NCBI RefSeq assembly: GCF_900106525.1
Contig: NZ_FNOG01000005.1
Span: 124,001 to 188,000 of the forward strand
Direction: 5' to 3'
DNA from: Lysobacter enzymogenes
GTDB lineage: Bacteria; Pseudomonadota; Gammaproteobacteria; Xanthomonadales; Xanthomonadaceae
Length of the DNA stretch: 64,000 bases
In this document: one piece after another, positions 1 to 19,832 of the stretch
Layout of the letters: each line of letters begins with the position of its first letter
Position numbering within the stretch: the first letter of the stretch is position 1
The notes under the pieces: generated by a model
Databases searched by the model: none
Told to the model about the DNA's origin: nothing
Seen by the model: the letters and a program-made list of their open reading frames with translations, nothing else
Made by a program: the position numbers and the translations under genes

Positions 1-12308
<12,308 letters not shown>

Positions 12309-12312
<4 letters not shown>

Positions 12313-13091
12313 CCATGCATCTCGCGATAGCGCGCCGCCCACTGTTCGGAGATCTCGTCGGCCTGGCGACGATGGCGGGTGCGGGCGATGTCCGGGCGCT
12401 GCGCCGACAGGTCCAGGTAATCCAGGACCGAGCGCAGCGTGGGTTCGTAATTGGCCGCCAGATCTTCGTAGTCGACGATCATCGGCTCGATCCGGTGGCG
12501 CTTGAAGAACGCGCGCCAGCCGTCGTCGCCGCTCTGCAGCCAATCGGCCAGGCGCCGGATCATGGCGAAGTCGAAATCTTCCGCGGTGACCGGCAACACC
12601 GGGTCGGTGCTGCCGGCGACGCGCACGAACTCGCTGGTCTTGATCGCCTTGAACAGCGACACCGCCTGCGCGACCCGGTCGGCGCGGCGCAGCCAGATGT
12701 AGGACAGGCGCGGGAACGCGCGGTTGAACAGTTCGTGCGGCGATGCGAGCTTGTCGCCGAAATACGCCTGCAGCACTTCCACCGCGTTATGGAAATCGGA
12801 GAACGGGCGCTGGAAGTGGATCTTGACGCCGAACACGCCGTTGTCGGTGGTGCCGGCTTCCACTATCTCGCGCAGCACCTGTTCTGCCGGATGCGCGCGG
12901 CGTTGTTCTTCCAGCAGTTCGCGATAGCGCTCGGGCTGCATGTCGAACACCTGCGCCTGTGGCAGGCGCACCGGCGGGGCGAAGTATTCGTCCGGGCGTC
13001 CGGCGATGCCGGTCTCGCGCAAGCCGCTGGCGAGCATCGTGCTGCCGCTGCGCATGGTCGTGCAGATGATGTAAGAGCGCTGGTTCCGCAT
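12309..13091 (-). CDS. Stf0-family sulfotransferase (260 aa)
   Basis: Predicted PAPS-dependent sulfotransferase. The N-terminus reads SYIICTTMRSGSTMLASGL, the 5'-phosphosulfate loop of the Stf0 (trehalose 2-sulfotransferase) family, followed by ETGIAGRPDEYF, which resembles the acceptor-side segment of that family. The C-terminal part keeps a VDYEDL motif, typical of the 3'-phosphate region. The chosen ATG at 13091 starts MRNQRSY and is preceded by GGGAG and GAAGG; a longer open frame to 13319 adds only Arg/Pro-rich residues without homologous character. The stop TGA overlaps the GTG of the NRPS/PKS (GTGA), so the two are probably translationally coupled. This points to sulfation of the NRPS/PKS product or an intermediate, perhaps at Thr or Tyr hydroxyls; that role is inference. 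A free sugar or lipid acceptor is the alternative. Confidence 0.88.
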
Positions 13092-13804
13092 CCTTCGAAA
13101 CTCCCGGTACGACCCAATTCGATCCCGCACAGGCTGGCGCGGGCGTGCCCTACGCGCCGCGTCCCGCCCCGGGCCCGCAGCGGTTATGCCGGCGCGGACG
13201 CCGGCGAGGTCGCTGTCGCGACCGCGATGCCGTGGGAAATTCAGTCGTTCCGGGATTGGCCGGATGAGGCCGCCGCTCGCTGTCCGGGTGCGGACTCGCC
13301 GCGGCGACGCGGCGCGCACGAGTGTAACGGCCCGCAGTGGGCGCCGATCCGGTTCGCCTGTCGGTTTTGACAGGTCGGCGAGCGGCCTGAGAGCGATTGC
13401 GGTTGCAGCGTGCGGGCGCGGCCGTCGAAGACGCGCGCAGACGATGGAACGAGCGGGAGTTCAAACATCGCTGCGCAGACATCCTGTGGTCCATGTCGAG
13501 AACTGACGTGACGCGCCCTGAGCCAGCATGCATTGAAGGCGGCATGCAATGGCACGCTACGCTACAACGTTTGGCATCCTCGTACGATTGCCGGTGCTTC
13601 GTCAAGGCGTGTCGATGCGTCGATTGCTTGACCGCTTCGCGCGCGCTCGAACGCCGCGAACCGAGCGCTCCTGTTCATGCTTGTCCTTGCGTAAAACGTG
13701 CAAATTTTCGCCAACGTCGCCGCGCATTCAGCGCCGCGGCGACGGCCGCGCAAGCGCGCGGCCGACAGCATGCGCTGACGTATGCACACATCGCCGCCGC
13801 CGTC
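13092..13804. other. 713-base stretch without a supported gene; probable upstream region of sulfotransferase-NRPS operon
   Basis: No open frame here has convincing coding character. The part around 13490-13720 is visibly poorer in GC than its surroundings, as expected of a promoter or leader region for the minus-strand sulfotransferase-NRPS operon. A 38-codon frame on the minus strand (13562-13678) begins with ATG eight bases after AAGGA, but its product (MNRSARFAAFERARSGQ...) is not recognised. I see no clear sigma-70 boxes or terminator. Confidence 0.4.
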
Positions 13805-14578
13805 TCACTGGATGCGATCGACGCTGCCGCCGGGGTTGAAGCGCGTCAGTCTCGGCTGCGGCGACAGCACCAGGGCGCGATGTTGCGCGAACTGTGCGGC
13901 CATGCCCCAAACGCGATGGGGGAAGCTCTGCGTCAAAGCGTCTACATAAGGTTGCGCGTACTCCTGCCGGCACAGCAGGAACTTCGCCGCCGCGGCGATG
14001 TCCTCGCGGTCGAGCACGCAGAACACCGTCCATTGCGGATTGGCCCGCAGCGTCTGCGCCACGGCGATGCCGAGCTCGGGATACGCCGGGCTGAGCATGT
14101 CGTCCAGGCAGACCACGCCCCACGGCGCCATGCACGCGAACGCCAGCGCCATGTCCTGGGCCAGCGACGAGGCCTGGTGGTCGCCGTCGATATGGAACAG
14201 GCGGATCGCGCGCGCGCCGTCGGGGCCGGTCAGCCGCTGCGGGCGCAGGCGCCGGCTGTCGGCGCAGATCGTCTCGACCCGTTCGGACAGGCCGAACTCG
14301 CGCAGGCGCTCGCTCAGCCGCAGGCCGACGTGGATGTCGGGCCAGTCGAAGCGATCGATCGCCAGCGCCCGTTCGCCGGCTTGCAGGCCCAGCGCCAGCG
14401 CGATCAGGAAGCGTCCTTCGAACGCGCCGATTTCGGCGACGTCGCCGCGCCAGCCCTGCCCGGCCTGGACTTGCATCAAGGTCGCGCAGGCGCGCGCGGC
14501 GAACGCCGACGACATGCCCGGCACGGCCTCGTAGTGTTCTCGCAGGTAGCGATCCAACGACAGCGGTGCCTGGGACAT
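13805..14578 (-). CDS. Class I SAM-dependent methyltransferase-like protein (257 aa)
   Basis: Rossmann-type methyltransferase fold. The glycine-rich motif I reads VAEIGAFEGRFLIALA, followed by an acidic strand end (ALAIDRFDWPD), and then IRLFHIDGDHQASSLAQD and GVVCLDDMLSP. The FHIDGDH element followed by a downstream LDD is typical of the Methyltransf_24 / cephalosporin hydroxylase-like group. The start at MSQAPLSLDRYLREHY (14578) is preferred because upstream in-frame residues are Arg/Ser-rich and unlike the family. It is transcribed toward the sulfotransferase-NRPS operon but is separated from it by about 700 bases. A tailoring role (O-methylation or sugar/lipid modification) is possible but not shown. 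The substrate is unknown. Confidence 0.75.
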   Translation of the reverse strand: MSQAPLSLDRYLREHYEAVPGMSSAFAARACATLMQVQAGQGWRGDVAEIGAFEGRFLIALALGLQAGERALAIDRFDWPDIHVGLRLSERLREFGLSERVETICADSRRLRPQRLTGPDGARAIRLFHIDGDHQASSLAQDMALAFACMAPWGVVCLDDMLSPAYPELGIAVAQTLRANPQWTVFCVLDREDIAAAAKFLLCRQEYAQPYVDALTQSFPHRVWGMAAQFAQHRALVLSPQPRLTRFNPGGSVDRIQ

Positions 14579-14927
14579 GCAGGCCTTCTCCGAATGGCTG
14601 CAGCAAGGACGGCGCGACGGGCGGTTCGATCCGGTGCGGCGCCGACCGCGCAGACGCAACGACCGCGCGAGCACCGGGTGCGCACGGTCGTTCGTCGAGT
14701 CTTCGCAGCGTTTCCTTCGGCGGTGCGCGCCACTGCGGCACGAACAACGACCAGGCCCCTCGCCGCAGCGCTCCCCAAGCGCCAGCCGACTCTAGCACGA
14801 CCGTTTAGACGGTCAAGCCGCGCTGCGGCAGTCGCCGGCCGGGCTCGCGCAGCGGCGAGGACTGGATTAGTCTCGCTGTCGCGCGGCACGATGGAAGGCC
14901 GCGTCGAGACATGGAGGGGGACCCGCG
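14579..14927. other. Divergent intergenic region between methyltransferase and epimerase genes
   Basis: About 350 bases between two divergent transcription units. It presumably carries both promoters. I could not recognise -35/-10 pairs. The only notable element is a strong GGAGGGGG at 14913-14920, placed 7 bases before a GTG at 14928. Confidence 0.35.
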
Positions 14928-15026
14928 GTGATTGCGACGATCGAACCATCCCGCCCGCTGCCGACACCGTCGTACGAGCCGATCGGCGCGCCCGCCGCCG
15001 GCTGCGCCGCGGAGCGGCCGGCTTGA
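14928..15026 (+). CDS. Possible 32-residue leader ORF coupled to the epimerase
   Basis: A GTG at 14928 lies 7 bases after GGAGGGGG, the best Shine-Dalgarno sequence in the neighbourhood. The frame encodes a short Pro-rich peptide (VIATIEPSRPLPTPSYEP...) and stops at TGA 15024-15026, overlapping the TTG start proposed for the epimerase (TTGA). It may be a leader peptide that couples translation, or a chance frame. No homologue is recognised, and its confidence is low. Confidence 0.25.
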   Translation: MIATIEPSRPLPTPSYEPIGAPAAGCAAERPA

Positions 15027-16036
15027 GCGCGACGCCCTCCTCCCGCCGCGGCGGAGCGATCCTGATCACCGGCGGCGCCGGCTACGTCGGCAGCCACGTG
15101 GTATTGCAACTGACCGAACGCGGCGAGCGCGTAGTCGTGCTCGACGACCTCAGCACCGGACACGCCCAGGCGGTGCTCGGCGCCGAGCTGGTCGTGGGCG
15201 ATGTCGGCGACGCCGCCACCGTCGCGCGAGTGCTGCGCGACTACGCCGTCGATACAGTGCTGCACTTGGCCGCGCGCACCATCGCGCCGGAGTCGGTGCG
15301 CGATCCGTTGCGCTATTACGCCGGCAACACCTGCGCCACCCACACCTTGCTCAGCTGCTGCGCGCAGGCGGGCGTATCCAACTTCGTGTTCTCCTCGTCG
15401 GCGGCGGTGTACGGCATGCCGGCCTCCGGGATCGCGCGCGAGGACACTCCGACCGCGCCGATCAATCCCTACGGCGCGTCCAAGCTGATGAGCGAGTGGA
15501 TGCTGCGCGATCTCGCCGCAGCGACCGGCCTGCGCTACGCGGTGCTGCGTTATTTCAACGTCGCCGGCAGCGACCTGCGCGGCCGCATCGGCCATTCCAC
15601 CCGCAACGCCACCTTGCTGATCAAGGCCGCGTGCGAAGTCGCCACCGGCAAGCGCGAGAGCATCGCGGTGTACGGCACCGACTTCGCCACGCCCGACGGC
15701 ACCGGCGTGCGCGACTACATCCACGTGGACGACCTCGCCCGCGCCCACGCCGATGCGCTGGACTATCTGCGCCGCGGCGGCGAGCCGGTCGTGCTCAACT
15801 GCGGATACGGGCGCGGCGCTTCGGTGCGCGAGGTGCTGCGCGCGCTCGAACGCGTGCACGGGGCGCCGATCCCGGTGGTCGAGCATCCGCGCAGGGTCGG
15901 CGATCCGCCCTCGCTGATCGCCGATGCGTACAGGATCCGCGAGCTGCTCGGCTGGGCGCCGCGCTGCGACGACATCGACTTGATCGTCGCCAGTTCGCTG
16001 GCGTGGGAACGCAGCCTGGGCGAGCAGCGCGGCTGA
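15023..16036 (+). CDS. galE: UDP-glucose 4-epimerase-like NAD-dependent epimerase (337 aa)
   Basis: Extended short-chain dehydrogenase. The NAD-binding motif GGAGYVGSHV sits near residues 17-26, DDLSTGH follows strand 2, SSSAAVYG carries the catalytic Ser region, and NPYGASK supplies the Tyr-x3-Lys pair; LRYFNVAGSD and GTGVRDYIHVDDLA are diagnostic of GalE. About 337 residues matches the usual 330-340. The start is taken as TTG 15023 because GGAG lies 8 bases upstream and the Rossmann strand begins soon after; an in-frame ATG at 14891 would add an Arg-rich extension absent from GalE proteins. It probably supplies UDP-galactose or a related sugar for envelope polysaccharide. A link to the NRPS locus is not established. 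Confidence 0.88.
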   Translation: MSATPSSRRGGAILITGGAGYVGSHVVLQLTERGERVVVLDDLSTGHAQAVLGAELVVGDVGDAATVARVLRDYAVDTVLHLAARTIAPESVRDPLRYYAGNTCATHTLLSCCAQAGVSNFVFSSSAAVYGMPASGIAREDTPTAPINPYGASKLMSEWMLRDLAAATGLRYAVLRYFNVAGSDLRGRIGHSTRNATLLIKAACEVATGKRESIAVYGTDFATPDGTGVRDYIHVDDLARAHADALDYLRRGGEPVVLNCGYGRGASVREVLRALERVHGAPIPVVEHPRRVGDPPSLIADAYRIRELLGWAPRCDDIDLIVASSLAWERSLGEQRG

Positions 16037-16190
16037 GCCGGCCGCGGCCGCACCGACGCGGCTGCGGCAGCGAAAGCTGCAGCGACGCCGCGCGAGCATC
16101 GTTGCGCACCGGCGTGGCGCGCACTAGGCATCTGCTAGCATCGAAACGCAAGTTCGCAACCGCATCTCATGGAGCCTGATCGATCATCCT

Positions 16191-17021
16191 ATGGAATACG
16201 AACTCCCTATCGGCCGACTGGACGACGTCTTTTCCGGGCCGCGCGCGGTCAGCGCCGACGAACGCAACGCGCTGTACGCGCTGATCATCGAATCCATGCG
16301 CGAACGTTTCGGCGAGCATCTGCAGCATCTGGTCCTGTACGGCTCGACCGCGCGCGGCGAAGCGCGTCCGTACTCGGACATCGACCTGTGGGGCGTTATC
16401 GACGACGAGGTGTACGGGGCGAAATTCCAAAAGCCGGTCGAATGGGTCTACGGCCCCGGCAAGGCGCTGGTGTATCTGCTCTCGCGCAGCGCCGCCGAGG
16501 CGCTGGCGCGCGAGGTCGACGAGAGCTGGCCGATCAGCCGCGGCAAGTTCGTCTACTCGCACGTGGTGTGGGCTTCGCCGGGCAACGAAAACCTGCTCGC
16601 CCGGTTGCGCGAGGTCGCCACCCATCCGGATCCGGACATGGTCGAACGCGCGATGGCGCGGATCGTCTCGGGCACCTTGTACGAACTGATCGGAAAGCTG
16701 CGCAACCGCTCCGCGCCGCACGCGATGATCGCCGGCACCTTCGCCATGCACCTGGCGCTGGTGACCGGACTCGCCGCGCGCTACCCCTACGCCACCTTCG
16801 GCACGGTGCTGGAAGAGGCCGCGCGGCTGCCGGCGCCGGACGGCGCGAAAGAGTTGTACGCGCTGGTCATCAAGGGCGACCTGAGCGATCTGGCCCTGGT
16901 CAACGACGTGGTCGAGCGCGCCTGGGCCGGGCTGGCTTCGTGGCAGGCCGGGGCGACCTTCACCGCCGCGCTGCAGTTGCGCGTGTTGCCCTCGTTCGAG
17001 CCGGCCGAAGAGCCCGCGTAA
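16191..17021 (+). CDS. Nucleotidyltransferase-fold protein (276 aa)
   Basis: The N-terminal half contains VLYGSTARGEARPYSDIDLW near residues 48-67, the GSx(n)G...SDxDL signature of the NTP_transf_2 superfamily, with the two metal-binding aspartates present. A helical C-terminal half follows, as in kanamycin nucleotidyltransferase and related antibiotic or small-molecule nucleotidyltransferases and in MNT-type antitoxins. The length is close to KNTase (about 250). It stands 154 bases after the epimerase gene and is followed by a good terminator at 17130. The substrate cannot be inferred. No HEPN partner is adjacent, which argues against a toxin-antitoxin pair. Confidence 0.72.
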   Translation: MEYELPIGRLDDVFSGPRAVSADERNALYALIIESMRERFGEHLQHLVLYGSTARGEARPYSDIDLWGVIDDEVYGAKFQKPVEWVYGPGKALVYLLSRSAAEALAREVDESWPISRGKFVYSHVVWASPGNENLLARLREVATHPDPDMVERAMARIVSGTLYELIGKLRNRSAPHAMIAGTFAMHLALVTGLAARYPYATFGTVLEEAARLPAPDGAKELYALVIKGDLSDLALVNDVVERAWAGLASWQAGATFTAALQLRVLPSFEPAEEPA

Positions 17022-17129
17022 ATCCCGGCCTGAGCCCGGTGCGCGCGGCCGCGTCGTAGCGCGCTGGCCCGCGGCCGCCGGATCGACGCGCTCAGGCGCT
17101 GCTCGTCTGACCGAATGGATAAGCAAGCG

Positions 17130-17159
17130 CCCGCCGCCTGATGTGCGGCGGGATTTTTA
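17130..17159 (+). terminator. Rho-independent terminator after the nucleotidyltransferase gene
   Basis: A perfect 8-base stem CCCGCCGC / GCGGCGGG (17130-17137 and 17145-17152) with a 7-base loop is followed directly by ATTTTTA. It lies 109 bases downstream of the plus-strand nucleotidyltransferase stop and just before the convergent septoil-like gene. Confidence 0.85.
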
Positions 17160-17223
17160 TGTCCGCTCACCTATCAAATCCCGGGTCGAGCAGGCCGCTG
17201 CCGTTGTCCGTGTTCGGATCCGG

Positions 17224-17613
17224 TTACGGCTTTCCGGGGAAGCTGTCGACGTACTGGATTTCGAAGTCGGGAAAGGAGTCGACCAACTGGATCTTGTAGT
17301 CCGGGAAGGATTCGACCATCTGCCATCTGCCCGGGCCGTTCGGGAAAGACTTGACGACTTGCACCTTAAGGTCGGGAAACGAGCGTACGACCTTGACTCT
17401 GTAGTCGGGGAACGAGTTCACGATTTGAATCCGGCCGTAGATGCGCGCTACATCGACGACGTTCGCGGCCGCCGACGATGAAGCCTTGGCGTTTTGGGCA
17501 GTGGCGGGTTGTGCGCCGGCCAGGAGCGCGAAGCTGGACAGCGACAAAAGAAGGAGTCGTGCATTCGTCGCGCCCAGCTTTCGTTCGGTCGTTCGCAGGG
17601 ATAGCCAAGTCAT
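17224..17613 (-). CDS. Secreted small protein with seven short beta-like repeats, possible 7(1) septoil-knot domain (129 aa)
   Basis: Residues 1-40 form a signal peptide (hydrophobic ARLLLLSLSSFALLAG, then an ATAQ cleavage site). The mature part consists of consecutive 11-residue units: VARIYGRIQIV, NSFPDYRVKVV, RSFPDLKVQVV, a 13-residue KSFPNGPGRWQMV, ESFPDYKIQLV, DSFPDFEIQYV and a terminal DSFPG. Seven alternating-hydrophobic repeats with one longer central unit resemble the 7(1) septoil-knot (DUF6150) family, although that family usually shows YxSxAD rather than SFPD units; this match is from memory and tentative. The ATG at 17613 overlaps the stop of the LacI gene (ATGA), so the two are co-translated. 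The frame stays open upstream across the LacI gene, but the overlap start, the signal peptide and the repeats define the gene. Function unknown. Confidence 0.82.
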   Translation of the reverse strand: MTWLSLRTTERKLGATNARLLLLSLSSFALLAGAQPATAQNAKASSSAAANVVDVARIYGRIQIVNSFPDYRVKVVRSFPDLKVQVVKSFPNGPGRWQMVESFPDYKIQLVDSFPDFEIQYVDSFPGKP

Positions 17614-18632
17614 TTTCTTGCTTCCGAAATTCCAGGGAATGCGGCGGTCGACCCGCGCAGCATCAAGCTGAAATCCAAGGTCTGCTGATGCGGCACCTCG
17701 ACCGCCTCGATGATCGCAAGCAGCAGGTTGACGGCGCGCACGCCGATCTCGCGCATCGGCTGGCTGATGGTCGTCAGCGGCGGGTTGAGATAGCGCGATG
17801 AGGCCAGGTCGTCGAAGCCGACGATCGAGAAGTCTTCCGGCACGCGGATGCCAAGATCTCTGCACGCGGCGAGGACGCCCAGCGCCATCTGGTCGCTGAA
17901 GCAGAACGCGGCGGTCGGCGCGGACCCCTGCCCAAGCAGCTTTTTCGCGGCGGTATAGCCGGATTCGATGGAAAAGTCGCCCGGGGCGATTTTCAGCAGG
18001 CGCAAGCGACCGCGCGCCCTGGCGGCGGCTTCCACGCCTTCCAGGCGCTGTCGATGCAGCGGATTGTCGGGCGGGCCGCCGACCACGGCGATCCGCTCGT
18101 GGCCTAATCCATACAGATGTTCCATCGCGGTGCGCGCAGCAGCCGCGTTGTCGATGTGGACGCTGGGAATGCCCAGCGCCGGATCGAATTCGCAGCCGTT
18201 GACCACCGGCGCGGTGGCGCCGAGCCGCTTGACGATCTCCTGCGCCGTCGGCGGCAAGCGATGCCCCAACACGATCAGGCCGTCGGCCTCGTTGCGCGGC
18301 AGCATCTGCGCGTAGCGTTCTTCCCGCTCCGGCCGATTCTGGGTATCGCCGAGCAGCACGGCGTAGTCGGCAGCCTGCGCGGCTTCTTCGGCGCCCTGCA
18401 GGATCTGGGCGAAGAACGGATTGGCGATGTCCGGGACGGTCACCAGGATCTTGCCGCTGCGCTGGGTCTTGAGCGTGCGCGCCACCGTGTTGGGCACATA
18501 GCCCAGCGCGGCGGCTACTTCCTCGATGCGCTGGCGCGTGGCCGGCAGCACCTTCTCCGGCCGCGACAGCGCTCGCGACACGGTGCCGGCGGAGACGCCG
18601 ACCTGTTTTGCGATGTCGTAAATGGTCGCCAT
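17610..18632 (-). CDS. LacI-family transcriptional regulator (340 aa)
   Basis: The N-terminal helix-turn-helix reads TIYDIAKQVGVSAGTVSRALS, with hinge region YVPNTVARTLKTQ, followed by a periplasmic-binding-protein-like effector domain (SGKILVTVPDIANPFFAQIL, IAVVGGPPDNPLHRQRLEG, FSIVGFDDLASSRYLNPPLTTISQP). Length is typical of LacI/GalR. It is divergent from the plus-strand sugar operon at 18724, with a perfect palindrome between them at 18696, and a near-identical palindrome lies upstream of the convergent minus-strand operon. It is therefore the probable sugar-responsive repressor of both operons and possibly of itself. The effector is unknown, plausibly a keto-sugar or glycoside breakdown product. 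Confidence 0.95.
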   Translation of the reverse strand: MATIYDIAKQVGVSAGTVSRALSRPEKVLPATRQRIEEVAAALGYVPNTVARTLKTQRSGKILVTVPDIANPFFAQILQGAEEAAQAADYAVLLGDTQNRPEREERYAQMLPRNEADGLIVLGHRLPPTAQEIVKRLGATAPVVNGCEFDPALGIPSVHIDNAAAARTAMEHLYGLGHERIAVVGGPPDNPLHRQRLEGVEAAARARGRLRLLKIAPGDFSIESGYTAAKKLLGQGSAPTAAFCFSDQMALGVLAACRDLGIRVPEDFSIVGFDDLASSRYLNPPLTTISQPMREIGVRAVNLLLAIIEAVEVPHQQTLDFSLMLRGSTAAFPGISEARK

Positions 18633-18695
18633 GCCTCAGTCCGATCGCCCTCGCTGCGTTGCACAACGATCATCCTGGCGACCCCGTGCTAGGAT

Positions 18696-18709
18696 TGCAA
18701 TCGATTGCA
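18696..18709. promoter_or_regulatory. LacI-type operator 1 (perfect palindrome)
   Basis: TGCAATCGATTGCA is a perfect 14-base inverted repeat with the central CG typical of LacI-family operators. It lies 15 bases upstream of the isomerase ATG (18724) and 64 bases upstream of the divergent LacI start. A -10-like TAGGAT (18690-18695) abuts it, so bound repressor would block initiation. A second copy is at 27654. Confidence 0.82.
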
Positions 18710-18723
18710 TCAGGCGGATTTCC

Positions 18724-19776
18724 ATGAAAACGCTCAAGGGTCCAGCGCTGTTCCTCGCCCAGTTCATCGGTGACAAGCCTCCGTTCGATCGGTTGGACAC
18801 GCTGGCCGAATGGGCCGCCGGCTTGGGCTATTGTGGCGTACAAGTCCCGACCAACGCGCCGCACATCTTCGATCTCGCCGAAGCCGCGCGCAGCCAGGCC
18901 TATTGCGACGAGGTCGCCGCCACTCTCGCCCGCCACGGCATCCGCATCACCGAGCTGTCCACGCATTTGCAGGGCCAACTGGTCGCGGTGCATCCAGCCT
19001 ACGACATCTTGTTCGACGGTTTCGCCCCGCCGGAAAAGCGCGGCGATCCGCCCGCCCGCCAGGCCTGGGCCGTCGAGCAGTTGCTGCTGGCCGCGCAAGC
19101 CAGCCAGCGTCTGGGGCTGACCGCGCACGCGACCTTTTCCGGTGCGCTGGCCTGGCCGTATTTCTACCCTTGGCCGCAACGGCCGCCCGGATTGGTGGAA
19201 GAAGCCTTCAGCGAGCTCGGCCGCCGCTGGCGCCCTATCCTGGACGCGTTCGACGCCTGCGGCGTGGACGTGTGCTACGAGATCCATCCGGGCGAAGACC
19301 TGCACGACGGCGCGACCTTCGAGCGTTTCCTGGAAACCGTCGACCAGCATCCGCGCGCGAAGATCCTGTACGACCCCAGCCACTTGCTGCTGCAACAGAT
19401 GGACTACCTGGGCTTCATCGACCGCTATCACGAGCGCATCGGCATCTTCCACGTCAAGGACGCCGAGTACCGCAGCGATGCGCGCAGCGGCGTGTATGGC
19501 GGCTATCAGAACTGGATCGATCGCGCCGGACGGTTCCGCTCGCTCGGCGATGGCCAGATCGATTTCAAGGCGATCTTCTCCAAGCTGGCCCAGTACGATT
19601 TCCCGGGCTGGGCGGTGCTGGAGTGGGAGTGCTGCCTGAAGCATCCGGAAGACGGCGCGCGCGAGGGGGCCGCCTTCATCCGCGACCACCTCATCCGCGT
19701 CACCGAGCGCGCCTTCGACGACTTCGCCGACAGCGGCGCCAGTGCGGACACGATGCGGCGCATGTTGGGGATTTGA
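18724..19776 (+). CDS. Sugar phosphate isomerase/epimerase family TIM-barrel protein (350 aa)
   Basis: Xylose isomerase-like TIM barrel. Metal-ligand and active-site elements are visible: VCYEIHPGEDLHDG (Glu at the end of a strand), ILYDPSHLLLQQMDY (Asp/His), GIFHVKDAEY (His) and VLEWECCLKHPEDG (Glu). There is no signal peptide, so it is cytoplasmic. The ATG at 18724 follows AGGCGG, and the upstream extension to 18622 would cross the operator. It is the first gene of the plus-strand operon controlled by the LacI-type operator. Relatives isomerise or epimerise keto-sugars; in this setting it probably acts on an imported 3-keto or inosose-like intermediate. Exact substrate unknown. Confidence 0.9.
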   Translation: MKTLKGPALFLAQFIGDKPPFDRLDTLAEWAAGLGYCGVQVPTNAPHIFDLAEAARSQAYCDEVAATLARHGIRITELSTHLQGQLVAVHPAYDILFDGFAPPEKRGDPPARQAWAVEQLLLAAQASQRLGLTAHATFSGALAWPYFYPWPQRPPGLVEEAFSELGRRWRPILDAFDACGVDVCYEIHPGEDLHDGATFERFLETVDQHPRAKILYDPSHLLLQQMDYLGFIDRYHERIGIFHVKDAEYRSDARSGVYGGYQNWIDRAGRFRSLGDGQIDFKAIFSKLAQYDFPGWAVLEWECCLKHPEDGAREGAAFIRDHLIRVTERAFDDFADSGASADTMRRMLGI

Positions 19777-19832
19777 TCGCACGCCAGCCAGCCTGACGCC
19801 AACGAGCCTGACGCCAAGAGCAAGGGGAAGCC

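Noticed and set aside
16191-17021. Nucleotidyltransferase as half of an MNT/HEPN toxin-antitoxin pair
   Set aside because: No HEPN-type gene is adjacent, and the protein is about twice the size of minimal MNT antitoxins.
17224-18666. A 480-codon minus-strand frame covering both the LacI region and the small repeat protein
   Set aside because: Only the last 129 codons have natural composition and a signal peptide; the rest overlaps the LacI gene in the wrong phase.
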